DNA of 64,000 nucleotides from JASGDN01 sp049841275 (GTDB taxonomy: Bacteria; Chloroflexota; Chloroflexia; Thermomicrobiales; UBA6265). The stretch is from NCBI GenBank assembly GCA_049841275.1, contig JASGDN010000052.1:28989-92988 (forward strand), written 5' to 3'. This document shows, in pieces, positions 35,079-44,449 of the stretch (position 1 is its first letter; each line of letters begins with the position of its first letter). Below the pieces are notes generated by a model that worked only from the letters and a program-made list of their open reading frames with translations, had not been told where the DNA came from and did no database searches. The translations under genes were made by a program, and so were the position numbers.

Positions 35079-37313
35079 ATGGCCTCGTCGTCCGGATCGC
35101 CCGCGTCACGGGTATCGCAGCGCCCCCTGCGCCGCTGGGCGCGGTTCGCTGCCCGTCGTCCCTGGCGGGTCGTTGGCGCCTGGGTCGTCGTCCTCGCCAT
35201 CCTCGCCACCCTGGCCACGACGATGGGTGGCACCTTCGCCGACAAGTTCTCCGTCCCCGGCGCCGAGTCCCAACAGGCACTCGACACACTGAAGGAGCGC
35301 TTCCCCGCCCTTTCCGGCGACACGGCGCAGGTCGTCTTCCGGAGCGATACCGACATCAGGACCGATCAGGCCGCCCAGGCAAAGATCACTGAATTCATCG
35401 ACAAGGCGAAGCAACTCCCGGAAGTCGTCGGCGTTGCCTCTCCGCTCGACCCGAACACCCCCACCATCTCGCAGGATGGCACCATCGCCTATGCCACCAT
35501 CCAGTATCCGAAGGCCGGCGTCGAGCTGAACGACGGCACCGTCGATGCCCTGCTCGACCTGGTGAAAGCCACCTCTACCGATGGGTTCCAGACCGAGGTC
35601 GGCGGCCAGGTCGTCTTCGCGGTGCCGGAAACCGGTCCCTCGGAGGTCGTCGGCATCATCGCTGCCATCATCATCCTGCTCGTCACCTTCGGCTCCGTCG
35701 TGGCGATGGGCCTGCCGATCATCACCGCCGGCGTCGGCGTCGGCATCGCGGTCCTCATCACCACCGTCCTCGCCGCCTTCCTCGATTTCTCGACCATCAC
35801 CACCGCCCTCATCTCGATGATGGGTCTCGGTGTCGGCATCGACTACGCCCTCTTCATCATCTCGCGCTTCCGGGAGGAACGCTCTGGCGGACGCAGCATC
35901 GAGGATGCGACCGTCACCGCCATCGACACCGCTGGCCGCGCCGTGCTCTTCGCCGGCACCGTGGTCGTCATCGCCCTGCTCGGCCTCTTCTCGGTCGGCA
36001 TTCCCTTCATCGGCTTCCTCGGCCTTGGCGGCGCGATCGCCGTCGCGACGTCCATGACCATCGCGGTTGGCCTCATGCCAGCGTTGCTGGGACTGCTCGG
36101 CCGCTTCATGGATCGGTGGACGATCTATCCCAACCGCCACCGCCCGGCGGAGGACACCTTCGGCTACAAGCTCACGGCCACCATCCAGAAGGCGCCGCTT
36201 GCGTGGCTGCTCGCGGCGCTGGTCATCCTCGGCGCGCTCGGCTGGTCCGCCCTCTTCGACGCCCATCTCGGTTCATCCGACGCCGGGACCAACCCGGCGG
36301 ACACGACCACGCGCAAGGCGTACGACCTCATCGCCCAGGGCTTCGGTCCCGGCGCCAACGGTCCGCTGCTCGTCGTGGTCGAGAACAAGGACAGCTCTGC
36401 CCTCGACCAGACCCAGCTCGGTGCGCTCGCCCAGTCGCTCCAGGGCACTGCTGGGGTCGCCTTCATCTCCCAGCCGATTCCGAACCAGCAAGGCGATACC
36501 GCCGTCATCCAGGTCATCCCGCTCACGGCCCCGCAGGACAAGGCGACCGAGGATCTCATCCACACCCTGCGCAAGGATGTGATCCCGCAAGCGACCGAGA
36601 AGACGAACCTGGAGGTCTACATCGGCGGCTCCACCGCGACCTTCGCCGATCTCGCCTCCAGCACCTCGGCCCGTCTCCCGATCTATATCGCGATCGTCGC
36701 CGGACTCAGCATCCTCATCCTGATGGCCGTCTTCCGCTCCGTGCTGATCCCGGTCAAGGCCGCCGTCGCGAACCTGCTCTCCTTCTTCGCCGGCTACGGC
36801 GTGATGGTGCTGGTCTTCCAGAAGGGCATCTTCGGCATCAACGATTGGCTCGGTGTGGATCGCACCGGCCCGATCGAATCCTTCCTGCCGATCTTCCTGT
36901 TCGGTATCCTCTTCGGCCTCTCGATGGACTACGAGATCTTCCTGATCAGCCGCGTCCATGAGGCCTGGACGCACCGGCAGGACAACACCTGGGCGTTGCG
37001 CCACGGCATCGGCTCCTCCGGCCGCGTGGTCCTGGCCGCCGGGGCGATCATGACCAGCGTCTTCCTCGCGTTCACACTGGGAGACTCCCGCATCATCAAG
37101 GAGATCGGTCTCGGTCTTGGCGCCGCAATCCTGATCGACGTGCTGGTGGTCCGCATGGTTGTCGTGCCCTCGTTCATGTCGCTGATGGGCCGCGCGAACT
37201 GGTGGCTCCCCGGCTGGCTCGACCGCATCCTGCCCCGCCTCGACGTGGAAGGCGAAGCCACCCCCGGCGAGTTCGACGACGCCACCGGCGTTGCGGTTAC
37301 CGCCGCCCACTGA
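35079..37313 (+). CDS. MMPL/RND-family membrane exporter
   Basis: 744 residues, twelve membrane helices in two blocks of six around residues 30-330 and 400-720, each after an extracytoplasmic loop domain. Typical MMPL passages include GLGVGIDYALFIISRFREE near residue 250 and GLSMDYEIFLISRVHEAW near 615, with the Asp-Tyr pairs used for proton relay. ATG 35079 has AAAGGA upstream. The family exports lipids or hydrophobic drugs using the proton gradient. It is controlled most likely by the divergent TetR protein. A 34-bp palindrome ends the unit. Confidence 0.95.
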   Translation: MASSSGSPASRVSQRPLRRWARFAARRPWRVVGAWVVVLAILATLATTMGGTFADKFSVPGAESQQALDTLKERFPALSGDTAQVVFRSDTDIRTDQAAQAKITEFIDKAKQLPEVVGVASPLDPNTPTISQDGTIAYATIQYPKAGVELNDGTVDALLDLVKATSTDGFQTEVGGQVVFAVPETGPSEVVGIIAAIIILLVTFGSVVAMGLPIITAGVGVGIAVLITTVLAAFLDFSTITTALISMMGLGVGIDYALFIISRFREERSGGRSIEDATVTAIDTAGRAVLFAGTVVVIALLGLFSVGIPFIGFLGLGGAIAVATSMTIAVGLMPALLGLLGRFMDRWTIYPNRHRPAEDTFGYKLTATIQKAPLAWLLAALVILGALGWSALFDAHLGSSDAGTNPADTTTRKAYDLIAQGFGPGANGPLLVVVENKDSSALDQTQLGALAQSLQGTAGVAFISQPIPNQQGDTAVIQVIPLTAPQDKATEDLIHTLRKDVIPQATEKTNLEVYIGGSTATFADLASSTSARLPIYIAIVAGLSILILMAVFRSVLIPVKAAVANLLSFFAGYGVMVLVFQKGIFGINDWLGVDRTGPIESFLPIFLFGILFGLSMDYEIFLISRVHEAWTHRQDNTWALRHGIGSSGRVVLAAGAIMTSVFLAFTLGDSRIIKEIGLGLGAAILIDVLVVRMVVVPSFMSLMGRANWWLPGWLDRILPRLDVEGEATPGEFDDATGVAVTAAH

Positions 37314-37337
37314 TCTCCACACCCCTCGACAGAAGCA

Positions 37338-37371
37338 ACACCCGCTCGGATGGATCCATCCGAGCGGGTGT
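37338..37371. terminator. Terminator-like perfect palindrome
   Basis: A 34-base perfect inverted repeat (ACACCCGCTCGGATGGA and its complement) 25 bases after the MMPL stop. No T-tract. Confidence 0.75.
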
Positions 37372-37482
37372 CCTGCACTCGACAATTCGCCTGACGAGGC
37401 ACTCCCCAACCCCGCAACATCCCAGTCATGCTGCCATTGTGCGGCACCAGCCTGCATTCGCGATGTCTACCAAGCACTCAAC

Positions 37483-37669
37483 TTCCATGTCATCGTAAGC
37501 GCAGCGAACGCCCCTCCCGCGCGAATCGCTTCCGGCGGCACCCCGAAATTCGGCGTCAGCATGCACAGGCTTCCCGGCAACCCCAATCCCACACGCTGAA
37601 TATCGACCTGATGGTTCGGTCGATTGTGCTTCGCACAGGGTGCTTCACGGCATTCAGCGTGACATGGAA
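37483..37669 (-). repeat. Small inverted-repeat-bounded element, copy 1
   Basis: Bounded by TTCCATGTCA (37483-37492) and its complement TGACATGGAA (37660-37669). Read on the minus strand, it carries the block GTGCGAAGCACAATCGACCG, shared with the element at 50387-50644. No protein is encoded. It is shorter than the other copy and probably internally deleted. The rest of the 415-base gap after the MMPL gene contains only a terminator and featureless sequence. Confidence 0.5.
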
Positions 37670-37728
37670 CGTTGAGCGTCCGAAAGAGCGAGCTACGTGC
37701 CCGCTCCGGACCACCCACGCTGGCAGGA

Positions 37729-38366
37729 CTACACCATCCCCAGCCACGCATGTCCCGGGTGCACCATCGCCAGCGCCTCCCGCAACCACCGCCGCGCTGC
37801 CGGCGACAGATGCAGCAGAACGGCCGCGAAGTCATCCTCGTTCTTGGGGAACCGGGCCTTCGCCTTGAACAGCAACGCTACCTCCGGCCGCAGGTAGGGA
37901 ATCCCCTCCGGCGTCCGCAGGATCAATTCTGCATACGGCATCCGGATACGCGGGTCGCGCCGGGCAATCCAGGTGTCGCCCTCGTGCGGCTCCCGGAAGA
38001 CATCCAGCCGCCACACTCCTGTGGTCGGCTCCTTCGCCCAGGTCTGGAAATGCGCATCCAGTGCCTCAGGATGCTCAGCCAGATCCCATGCGAACCCATC
38101 GCCCACCACGAAGAAATCCAGCTCTGGCAGCGCTGCCTCGATTGGACCGAAGCGATCCGCCGGCACGGCGACTCGAGGTCTCCATGCTCCCGCCGTTGAC
38201 CGCCGAGGAAGAGGTCGATCGCCCACCCTCCGACCACGCACCACGGCGCCTTCACGTCAGCAAAGCGCGCCGCCACCTGCGCGGGCGTCCAGGCATCCCA
38301 TGCCGCCAGGTCGGGCACGAATCCCCCCGCAATCTCATCGGCATCACCCCGAGTTCCGTCCGTCAT
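37729..38366 (-). pseudogene. Aminoglycoside nucleotidyltransferase-like gene with a one-base frameshift
   Basis: From ATG 38366 (GGGAGG upstream) the frame encodes ADVKAPWCVVGGWAIDLFLGGQRREHGDLE, a nucleotidyltransferase active-site strand like those of ANT(2'')/LinB-type enzymes. Exactly after DLE the homologous sequence continues in another frame as VAVPADRFGPIEAALPELDFFVVGDG...LRPEVALLFKAKARFPKNEDDFAAVLLHLSPAARRWLREAL down to 37729. One missing G/C near 38172 (GAGTC where GAGGTC is expected) explains it. With the base restored the protein would be about 212 residues and complete. Substrate not assignable. Confidence 0.78.
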
Positions 38367-38479
38367 CCGGGGCCTCCCGTCGTGCATACGCTATGCAGGG
38401 CGCCAAGTTTGCCATGCCCTGTCAATCTCACTTCCCCTCTTGCCACAATCGCCACCAGTCCCTATTATTCAAATATATT

Positions 38480-38489
38480 AGAACGTTCT
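38480..38489 (+). promoter_or_regulatory. Palindromic operator in the ArsR-like gene promoter
   Basis: AGAACGTTCT, a perfect 10-bp palindrome directly after an AT-rich stretch with TATATT (38474-38479 region) and 28 bases before the start codon. The position suits autoregulation by the winged-helix product. Confidence 0.45.
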
Positions 38490-38516
38490 CACCCCCATGA
38501 ACGACAGGCTATAAAG

Positions 38517-39158
38517 ATGGACCCCACCTTTCGCGTCATCGACGACCCGGAGACCCTCCGCCTCATCGCCGATCCGATGCGCCTCCGCATGCTGGAACTG
38601 ATCCGCCAGCAGCCGCGCACCGTCACCGAGCTTGCCGATCTCCTCGATGTTCAGCGCACCCGCCTCTACTATCACGTCAAGCTGCTCGAATCCCACGAGT
38701 TGATCGTTGTCGACGACACCCGAATCGTCTCCGGCCTCACCGAGAAGCGGTATCGCGTCACCGCCCATCGCCTCGCCGTCGACAAGACGCTACTTGGCGT
38801 CCCCGACACCGGTAACGCCCCGCTCGATGTCTTCCTCTCCGTCGTTCTCGACGAGGTCGCCTCCGAAATCCGCCGATCCGTCCAGTCCGGCCTCATCGAC
38901 CTCGACCGCACGCAGGAGGATGTCCCCCATCCGCGTGGCCTCGTGCTCGGCCGCTCCTGGTTTCGCCTCACTCCGGAACGCGTGGCAGAATTCCGCGATC
39001 GCTATGACACCTTCATCAAGGATTTTGCCCGCGAGAAGCAGCTGCCGGCCGCCCCGGCGGATGGGGACACGGCCTCCGCGCTCTACGAGTGGCTCGTCGC
39101 CTTCTTCCCCATCGTCTCTCCAACTGATACGTCCACATCCGGAGAAGACCCATCATGA
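38517..39158 (+). CDS. ArsR-like winged-helix transcriptional regulator
   Basis: 213 residues from ATG 38517. The N-terminal winged helix reads LRLIADPMRLRMLELIRQQPRTVTELADLLDVQRTRLYYHVKLLESHELI, typical of HTH_20/ArsR-type regulators, followed by an extended C-terminal helical domain that may sense a ligand. The ribosome site is weak (AGGCTATAAAG). The stop overlaps the start of the MFS gene by four bases (ATGA), so the pair is one operon, and the regulator presumably controls the transporter. A palindrome AGAACGTTCT lies at 38480-38489. Confidence 0.9.
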   Translation: MDPTFRVIDDPETLRLIADPMRLRMLELIRQQPRTVTELADLLDVQRTRLYYHVKLLESHELIVVDDTRIVSGLTEKRYRVTAHRLAVDKTLLGVPDTGNAPLDVFLSVVLDEVASEIRRSVQSGLIDLDRTQEDVPHPRGLVLGRSWFRLTPERVAEFRDRYDTFIKDFAREKQLPAAPADGDTASALYEWLVAFFPIVSPTDTSTSGEDPS

Positions 39159-40441
39159 GCGTGCCCGAACCATCCCGCAGCCGCCGCCCGCTCAACACCC
39201 TGCTCGTCGCCACCATCATCTCGCTGCTCGGTAGCCAGATCACCGTCATCGCGCTGCCCTGGTTCGTGCTCAGCACCACCGGCAGTGCGGCGAAGGCGGG
39301 ACTTGTCGGCTTCGCGACGCTCCTGCCAGGTCTTGCAGTCGGACTCTTCGGCGGGGTTTTCGTGGATCAACTCGGGTTCAAGCGTGTCAGCGTTGTCGCC
39401 GACATCGTGAGTGGAATCGGGATCGCAGCCATCCCGCTCTGCTACGCCACGATCGGGCTCTCCTTCTGGCAACTGCTCGTCTTCGTCTTCATCGGCTCGC
39501 TGCTAGCGGTTCCCGCCCTCACTGCCCGTCGCTCGATGGTGCCGGAACTCGCCCAGCATGCCGGCGTGCCGCTCGACAGGGTGAACGCGCTCTTCGAGTC
39601 GTGCCAACACCTCGCCCTGCTGCTTGGCACCCCCATCGCCGGGCTCCTCGTGGCGGGGCTTGGCGCCCAACGGGTGCTCTGGCTCGATGCCGCCACCTTC
39701 GCCTTCTCCGCCATCGCCGTCGGGATCGGTATCCCCGCGTCTCTCTTCATGCGCCGGGCGTTCGCGTCACAGGGATATCTCAAGAACGTACTCGCCGGCC
39801 TCCGCTTCATCCGTCGCGACGAACTCCTCTGGCCGATGGTGATCGTCCTGGCGAGCTTCAACGCGATCAATGCCTCGATCGTCGGCGTCATGCTCCCGTG
39901 GTACGCCAAGGAGCATTTCGGCAGCGCCGCATCGCTCGGGGTAATCCTGGCGGGGGCCGGCGGGGGCGCTTTTCTCGGCGCCACGATGTTCGGCCTCTGG
40001 TCCAGCCGCACCCCACGCCGCTATCTGTGGATGGGCTCGTTCATGCTCGCCCCATTCGAGTTCTGGGTCTTCACGATCTCCCCATCGATTGCGATCCTCG
40101 TCGCGGTCTTCTTCCTCGTCGGCATAGCCACCGGCCCCATCAACCCACTGATGGTCACCATCCGCCACGAACGCAGCCCGGAATCGTTGCGCGGGCGCGT
40201 CTTCAGCACCTATTCCGCCGTTTCGATGGCCGCCCAGCCACTCGGCATCCTGCTCGCCGGCAGCCTCATCGACCGCATCGGCTTCCTCCCGACCGTGATC
40301 GTCTTCGCCACATGCGCGCAGGCGGTCGGCCTCACCACCCTGCTGGTTCCCGCCTTTCGCCGCATGGACGCCCTGCGCCCCGCACCCGCCGTGGTCGTCG
40401 ATATCGAGACGCCGCTCACCGCACCGGCGCCGCCAGCCTGA
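39155..40441 (+). CDS. MFS transporter, probable drug/metabolite exporter
   Basis: 428 residues, twelve predicted helices. The start, LNTLLVATIISLLGSQITVIALPWFVLSTTGSAAKAGLV, resembles the MFS_3/enterobactin-exporter (EntS-like) branch, with the conserved GGVFVDQLGFKRVSVVADIV loop between helices 2 and 3 and RRSMVPELAQ nearby. Translationally coupled to the ArsR-like regulator. The C-terminal tail is Pro/Ala-rich. Substrate unknown. A long hairpin separates it from the convergent surface-protein gene. Confidence 0.92.
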   Translation: MSVPEPSRSRRPLNTLLVATIISLLGSQITVIALPWFVLSTTGSAAKAGLVGFATLLPGLAVGLFGGVFVDQLGFKRVSVVADIVSGIGIAAIPLCYATIGLSFWQLLVFVFIGSLLAVPALTARRSMVPELAQHAGVPLDRVNALFESCQHLALLLGTPIAGLLVAGLGAQRVLWLDAATFAFSAIAVGIGIPASLFMRRAFASQGYLKNVLAGLRFIRRDELLWPMVIVLASFNAINASIVGVMLPWYAKEHFGSAASLGVILAGAGGGAFLGATMFGLWSSRTPRRYLWMGSFMLAPFEFWVFTISPSIAILVAVFFLVGIATGPINPLMVTIRHERSPESLRGRVFSTYSAVSMAAQPLGILLAGSLIDRIGFLPTVIVFATCAQAVGLTTLLVPAFRRMDALRPAPAVVVDIETPLTAPAPPA

Positions 40442-40462
40442 CGATCGCAATCCCGACGAGCC

Positions 40463-40510
40463 ACCCCGACCAACGACGCGAGGTACGACATTTCGGTCGT
40501 TGGTCGGGGT
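40463..40510. terminator. Terminator-like hairpin between convergent genes
   Basis: A 15-bp perfect stem, 40463-40477 (ACCCCGACCAACGAC) with 40496-40510, and an 18-base loop. No T-tract. Confidence 0.7.
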
Positions 40511-40555
40511 CATCTGTATGACCCACCCGAAATCAGCCGTCATCCCTTCTATGGG

Positions 40556-42036
40556 CTATCGACGGCGCCTCCTGGCGCCGATCCGCACGCCAACCAATGC
40601 TAGGCCCGCCGCGATCGCCAGCAGAAGCCACGGCCACGCTGTGGACGAGCGGTCGCCAACGCCCGTGTTTGGCAGGACGGCGACCGCCGGCATCGCGGTG
40701 GCCGTGGGCATTCCGGTTGGCGTGGCCGCAGCGATGGTTGCTGCGGCAGGTGTGTTCGTGGCTGTCGGCATCCTGGTTGCCGTGATGGTCTCCACCGGGT
40801 TAGCGGTCGCGGTTGCCGTGTCCGTCGGCATGGTCGTGGCCGTGTTCGTTGGGGTGTTCGTCGCGGTCGGGGTTGCCATCGGGGTGTTGGCAGGAGTCGC
40901 TGTCAGCGTCCCGGCGGGCGTATTCGCGGGCGTGCTGGTTGGAGCCGGGGTCTCCGTCGGCGTATTGGTGGGCGCGTCCGTCGCGATCGCGGTGGCCATG
41001 CTCGTGGGGAGATCCGTCGGAGTTTGCGTCGGAACGACCGTGTTCGTGGGCATCTCCGTTGGTGTGCTCATGGGGGTATTGGTCGGCACCGCGGTGTTCG
41101 TTGGCACCTCCGTCACCGTATCGGTTGGAGCCACCGTTGCCGTCTGCGTCGGGACAGGTGTTGGCGTCTCCGTCGGCTCGCTGGTGCTGGTCACCGTGCT
41201 CATCTCGGTCGGCTCAGCAGTGGCCATATCGGTCGGCGTCGGCGAGAGCACCGGCGTGTTCGTGGCCGTGCTCGTCGGAACCGGGCTCTCCGTTGCAGTG
41301 GGCTCCAGGGTCGCAGTGCTTGTAGGTTCGCTCGTCGCCGTCGCGGTCATCGTCGCCATGTCGGTTGGGACCAGCGTCGCCGTCGGCATCTCGGTTGGAA
41401 TCGTCGTATCCGTGGCGGTTGCCATCGCGGTATTCGTCGGCGCCGGCGTGTTCGTGGAGGGAGGCGTCGGGGTCTGAGTGAGCGTGACGATCGGCGTTTC
41501 CGTCGCCGTCGAGGTGGGCGTCTCCGTCGGAGTAATGGTGTTCGTGGGTATCGCGGTGGCAGTCGCCGTTGCCGCATTGGTCGCGGTCGGAAAGGCTGTA
41601 TTGGTCGGGGTCTCCGTCGGCGTATTCGCGATCGTGGCGGTTGGGGTGTCCGTCGCAATCGTCGTCGCGGTCGGCAGAGCAGCCCAGACGATCGCGATGC
41701 AGTTCGACCACTGCCCATCAGACGCCTGTGCCTGCATGTACCAGGTGACGCCGACATTGCCGCTCGTCTGAATGGCGAAGGTGCCATCCGCGTGCGGGTA
41801 GAGCGGGCCATACTGCCCTGCCGCGTCCCCATCCTGCGGGCACCCGCTCAGCGACCAGTAGGAGGAGAAAAGTTCGTCGGGATCAAGGCCGGAGAACTCG
41901 AGATTGACTGGTTGGTTGGCCGGAACGTTGTGCGGCGTATCGGTGCTGCTATCGGCGGTCATTACCGGAGGCGCCATCGTGGACGTTGCGGTCTCCGTCG
42001 GCGCCGAGGTCGCTGTGCTCGTGGGGGTGTTGGCCC
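40556..42036 (-). CDS. C-terminal part of an LPNTG-anchored surface protein: Cys-paired domain, Thr/Pro stalk, sorting signal
   Basis: Third reading-frame segment of the large gene that begins at 44144. It contains a domain of the first type (SGCPQDGDAAGQYGPLYPH ... YMQAQASDGQWSNCIAIVW) and then about 330 residues almost entirely of Thr, Pro, Ala, Asn, Ser and Glu in short PTxTxT-like repeats, a typical surface stalk. The end, LPNTG, a hydrophobic helix (PWLLLAIAAGLALVGVRI) and RRRRR, is a class sorting signal, so sortase would attach the protein to the wall. No sortase gene is in the window. Entry from the preceding segment needs one base more in the CCC run at 42034-42036. Confidence 0.8.
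40680..41670 (-). repeat. Degenerate coding repeat (Thr/Pro stalk of the surface protein)
   Basis: Roughly 1 kb of short, imperfect repeats on the minus strand with codons of the form ACx-CCx-ACx, giving PTET, PTNT, PTAT units. Unit length is irregular (4-8 codons), and no two stretches are identical over long distances. It is the DNA behind the extended stalk. Confidence 0.75.
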
Positions 42037-43553
42037 GGTCGTCGCGGTGGCGGTTTCCGTGGGTGCGGTTGTACCCGTGGCAGTCGGCGTGTCGGTTGGC
42101 ACGGGGGTATCCGTCGGAGTGCTGGTTGGCGCCACCGTATCGATTGCGGTCGCCTTCTCCGTCGGGGCAGTTGTGGCTGTCGGCGTGATCGGCGCGTTGT
42201 CCAGAATCACCGTGTGGCAATCGGTGATCGCGCCGGGGTTGGGTGGGGCGAACCCCTTCAGGCCAAAAACATACCCACCGACGATTGGCACCCACTCCAG
42301 CGAGAGCCTGTAGTCATTGCCGTACCCGCTAACGCTGAAACTGGTAACCGGGATACCGCTGCAGTCGGCACTGGGATAGACGTTCAGCAACGGGATGTCG
42401 TGCCATCTCAGCCAGATGCTGGAGGTGGGGTAGTTGATGTGCACCACCGCTGCGTCGTCGTCGTTGACGAACAGGTAGGGCGACATCGGGGTCGCTGTCG
42501 GGGTGGTGAATGTGGCTCCCCAGATAAGCTCGAGGCAGTTCGACCACACTCCGTTCTGCTGTGCCTGGTAGTACCAGGTGGCGCCGGCGATCCCACCCGC
42601 CTGGAACGTGTGCGTTCCATCGCCGCCAACCGCAAAGGGACCCTGCATTCCGGGCGACGCCACCGATGACGGGCATCCCGCCTGGGAGTAGCCATAGGCA
42701 ACCGTCCCTCCCGGCGCCAGCCCGGAGGTGAGCATCGAGGCGACCGTTCCGCCGGGCACATGCACGGGCGAGACCGTGCTGCCGTTCACCGCCATCACCA
42801 GCACCTGCTGGGTGGCGGTAGCGGTGGCCGTCGGGGCCTCGGTTGGGGCGCTCGTTTCCGTCGCGGTCGCGGTTGGCAACCCGAGCATCTCGATCGTCCG
42901 GCAGGTCGTGACCGGCTGTCCGGCGGCGTTGATGCTTCCGGAATAGCCCTGGATGCTGATCTTGTTGTCGATGAACGTCGATGGATCGAACCCACTCGTG
43001 TTGTACGAGAGATCCGGATACCCCACTGCCGATTCGTACCAGAAATTCCCGGTCTCGCACCCACCGCCGTGGAACCAGACGATCGTCGGAAAATCCTGGA
43101 GATACAGCGTGAACGACTCGCCGAGGTTCACCTGAATCAGGGAATCTGTTCCGCCATTGACCAGCAGGTTCGGCACTGGCGTCACGGATGGCGTGAGGGT
43201 GACCGTAGGAACCAGGGTTCCCGTCGCACTGACCGCGGCGGTAGCCGTCGGGGTATCGGTTGGTGCGGTCGTAGCGGTAGGCTGGATGATGTTGACGGTG
43301 ATGCAGTCCCCGGTGCTGCTATCCATGCCATAAGCCTGCATGCTGAAGCTGGCGGTATGTGTCCATTCGCTGGCGGGATAGCTCAGCATGTTGTCCAGCA
43401 TCACACCATAGGCATAGGCAGGAACTCCGCCACATGCGGCTTCGCGGTAGACGATGAGCGTGGAGACATTCACGACGTGCGCGGTGACGAGATCGTCCGG
43501 ATTGACTGTGATGGTGCCGCTGGTCTGGCCGTTGACGACAAGGCCATCGACCC
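42034..43553 (-). CDS. Middle part of the surface protein: two kinds of Cys-paired domain
   Basis: Second frame segment, about 507 residues between the CCC runs at 43551 and 42034. It contains three domains of one type, starting VNGQTSGTITV, VNGGTDSLIQV and VNDDDAAVVHI, each about 95 residues with two cysteines. It also has one domain of the other type (AGCPSSVASPGMQGPFAVGG ... YYQAQQNGVWSNCLELIWG). PTAT linkers separate them. The frame stays open through 41962 but loses sense (Arg-rich) after 42030, where the next segment takes over. No enzyme motif is visible; it is likely a binding or adhesion array. Confidence 0.75.
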
Positions 43554-44144
43554 GATCGCGGTGGCCGTCGGGGCTATGGTGGCGGTAGGAGCAGCGATCC
43601 AGTTCACCTGGATGCAGTTGGACCATTCGCCGCCGTAGAGCTGGGCCTGAAGGTATTCTGTCGTGCCTGGCGAGCCGGTGCGCGGGAAGCTGGTATCGCC
43701 CACGACTGGGCCGTGAACCATGCTGCGGCTGGGATCGTCCTTCGGGCATCCGACCGGCGCTGTGTAGAAGAAGACCTGCATGTTCGGACCGAGTCCGGAG
43801 ACCGCCACCGTGGCCTGTCCGCCGAATGGAATCGAAGCGGGAGAGTTCGTGCTGCCACCGACGGTGAGGACCGGAGCGGCTGCGGCGGAGAAGCCCGATG
43901 CGTCGGTGGGCTCTGCGTTCGCGGCATCATTGGTCGCCGCGCTTTCCAGGGTATCGGTGGCCACGTCTGTTGGCGCAACCGTTTCTGCGGCCTCCGTCGC
44001 CACAGGTTCCGTGGCATCCGGTTCCGTGCTCACCGGCTGGTCGACCACCACCGGGCTGACATCCTGTGCCCACACGGTGACCAGTGGGGACGCCACCATA
44101 CTGACGATCATCATGAGCCCCAGAACCCAAAGGAATCGGCGCAT
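43470..44144 (-). CDS. N-terminal part of the surface protein: signal peptide and first Cys-paired domain
   Basis: ATG 44144 follows GGGAGGG. The first 27 residues are a signal peptide (FLWVLGLMMIVSMVASPLVTVWA, cleavage after A-Q). An acidic Thr/Glu-rich segment leads to the first domain at about 92-185 (VGGSTNSPASIPF ... APVGCPKDDPSRSMVHGP ... EYLQAQLYGGEWSNCIQVNW). The frame goes on to 43470, but after residue 198 (PTATAIG) the homologous protein continues in the next frame, a one-base deficit in the CCC run at 43551-43553. Repaired, the full protein would be about 1196 residues. Confidence 0.8.
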   Translation of the reverse strand: MRRFLWVLGLMMIVSMVASPLVTVWAQDVSPVVVDQPVSTEPDATEPVATEAAETVAPTDVATDTLESAATNDAANAEPTDASGFSAAAAPVLTVGGSTNSPASIPFGGQATVAVSGLGPNMQVFFYTAPVGCPKDDPSRSMVHGPVVGDTSFPRTGSPGTTEYLQAQLYGGEWSNCIQVNWIAAPTATIAPTATAIGSMALSSTARPAAPSQSIRTISSPRTS

Positions 44145-44200
44145 CGCACCCTCCCAGATCCAGCATGGCAGTATTGAATTCGTTCTCGTGGGGACCCTGC

Positions 44201-44218
44201 GGAATCATGCATGATTCC
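44201..44218. promoter_or_regulatory. 18-bp perfect palindrome between divergent genes
   Basis: GGAATCATGCATGATTCC lies 57 bases upstream of the surface-protein start and about 115 bases before the TPP riboswitch. There is no adjacent gene end, so a dimeric repressor or activator site is more likely than a terminator. Confidence 0.5.
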
Positions 44219-44333
44219 TGGAGGATCTGCCATATCCGCACGGCCACGAGCACTCTCGTTGTTGGCGGGAAGGAGCGGATTGCGTCCCCCGCGCTGCCCG
44301 TTCATGTACAGGTTCCCGTATACTCTCGCCACA

Positions 44334-44437
44334 ACCACTCGGAACGGGAGCTCGGGCATCGCGCCGGGCTGAGAGGGTGATCGTACGCATCACCGACCGT
44401 CGCACCTGATCGGGGCAATGCCCGCGCAGGAATCGGA
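44334..44437 (+). promoter_or_regulatory. TPP riboswitch (THI box)
   Basis: Contains the conserved pyrimidine-sensing bulge CTGAGAG, the P3 arm GGTGAT/ATCACC, and the pyrophosphate-sensing ACCTGATCGGGGCAATGCCCGCG...AGGAA. A -10-like TATACT is at 44319-44324. The aptamer ends at the GGAGG (44435-44439) of the gene it precedes, so thiamine pyrophosphate binding probably hides the ribosome site and shuts translation off. Confidence 0.93.
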
Positions 44438-44449
44438 GGATCAGATCTC

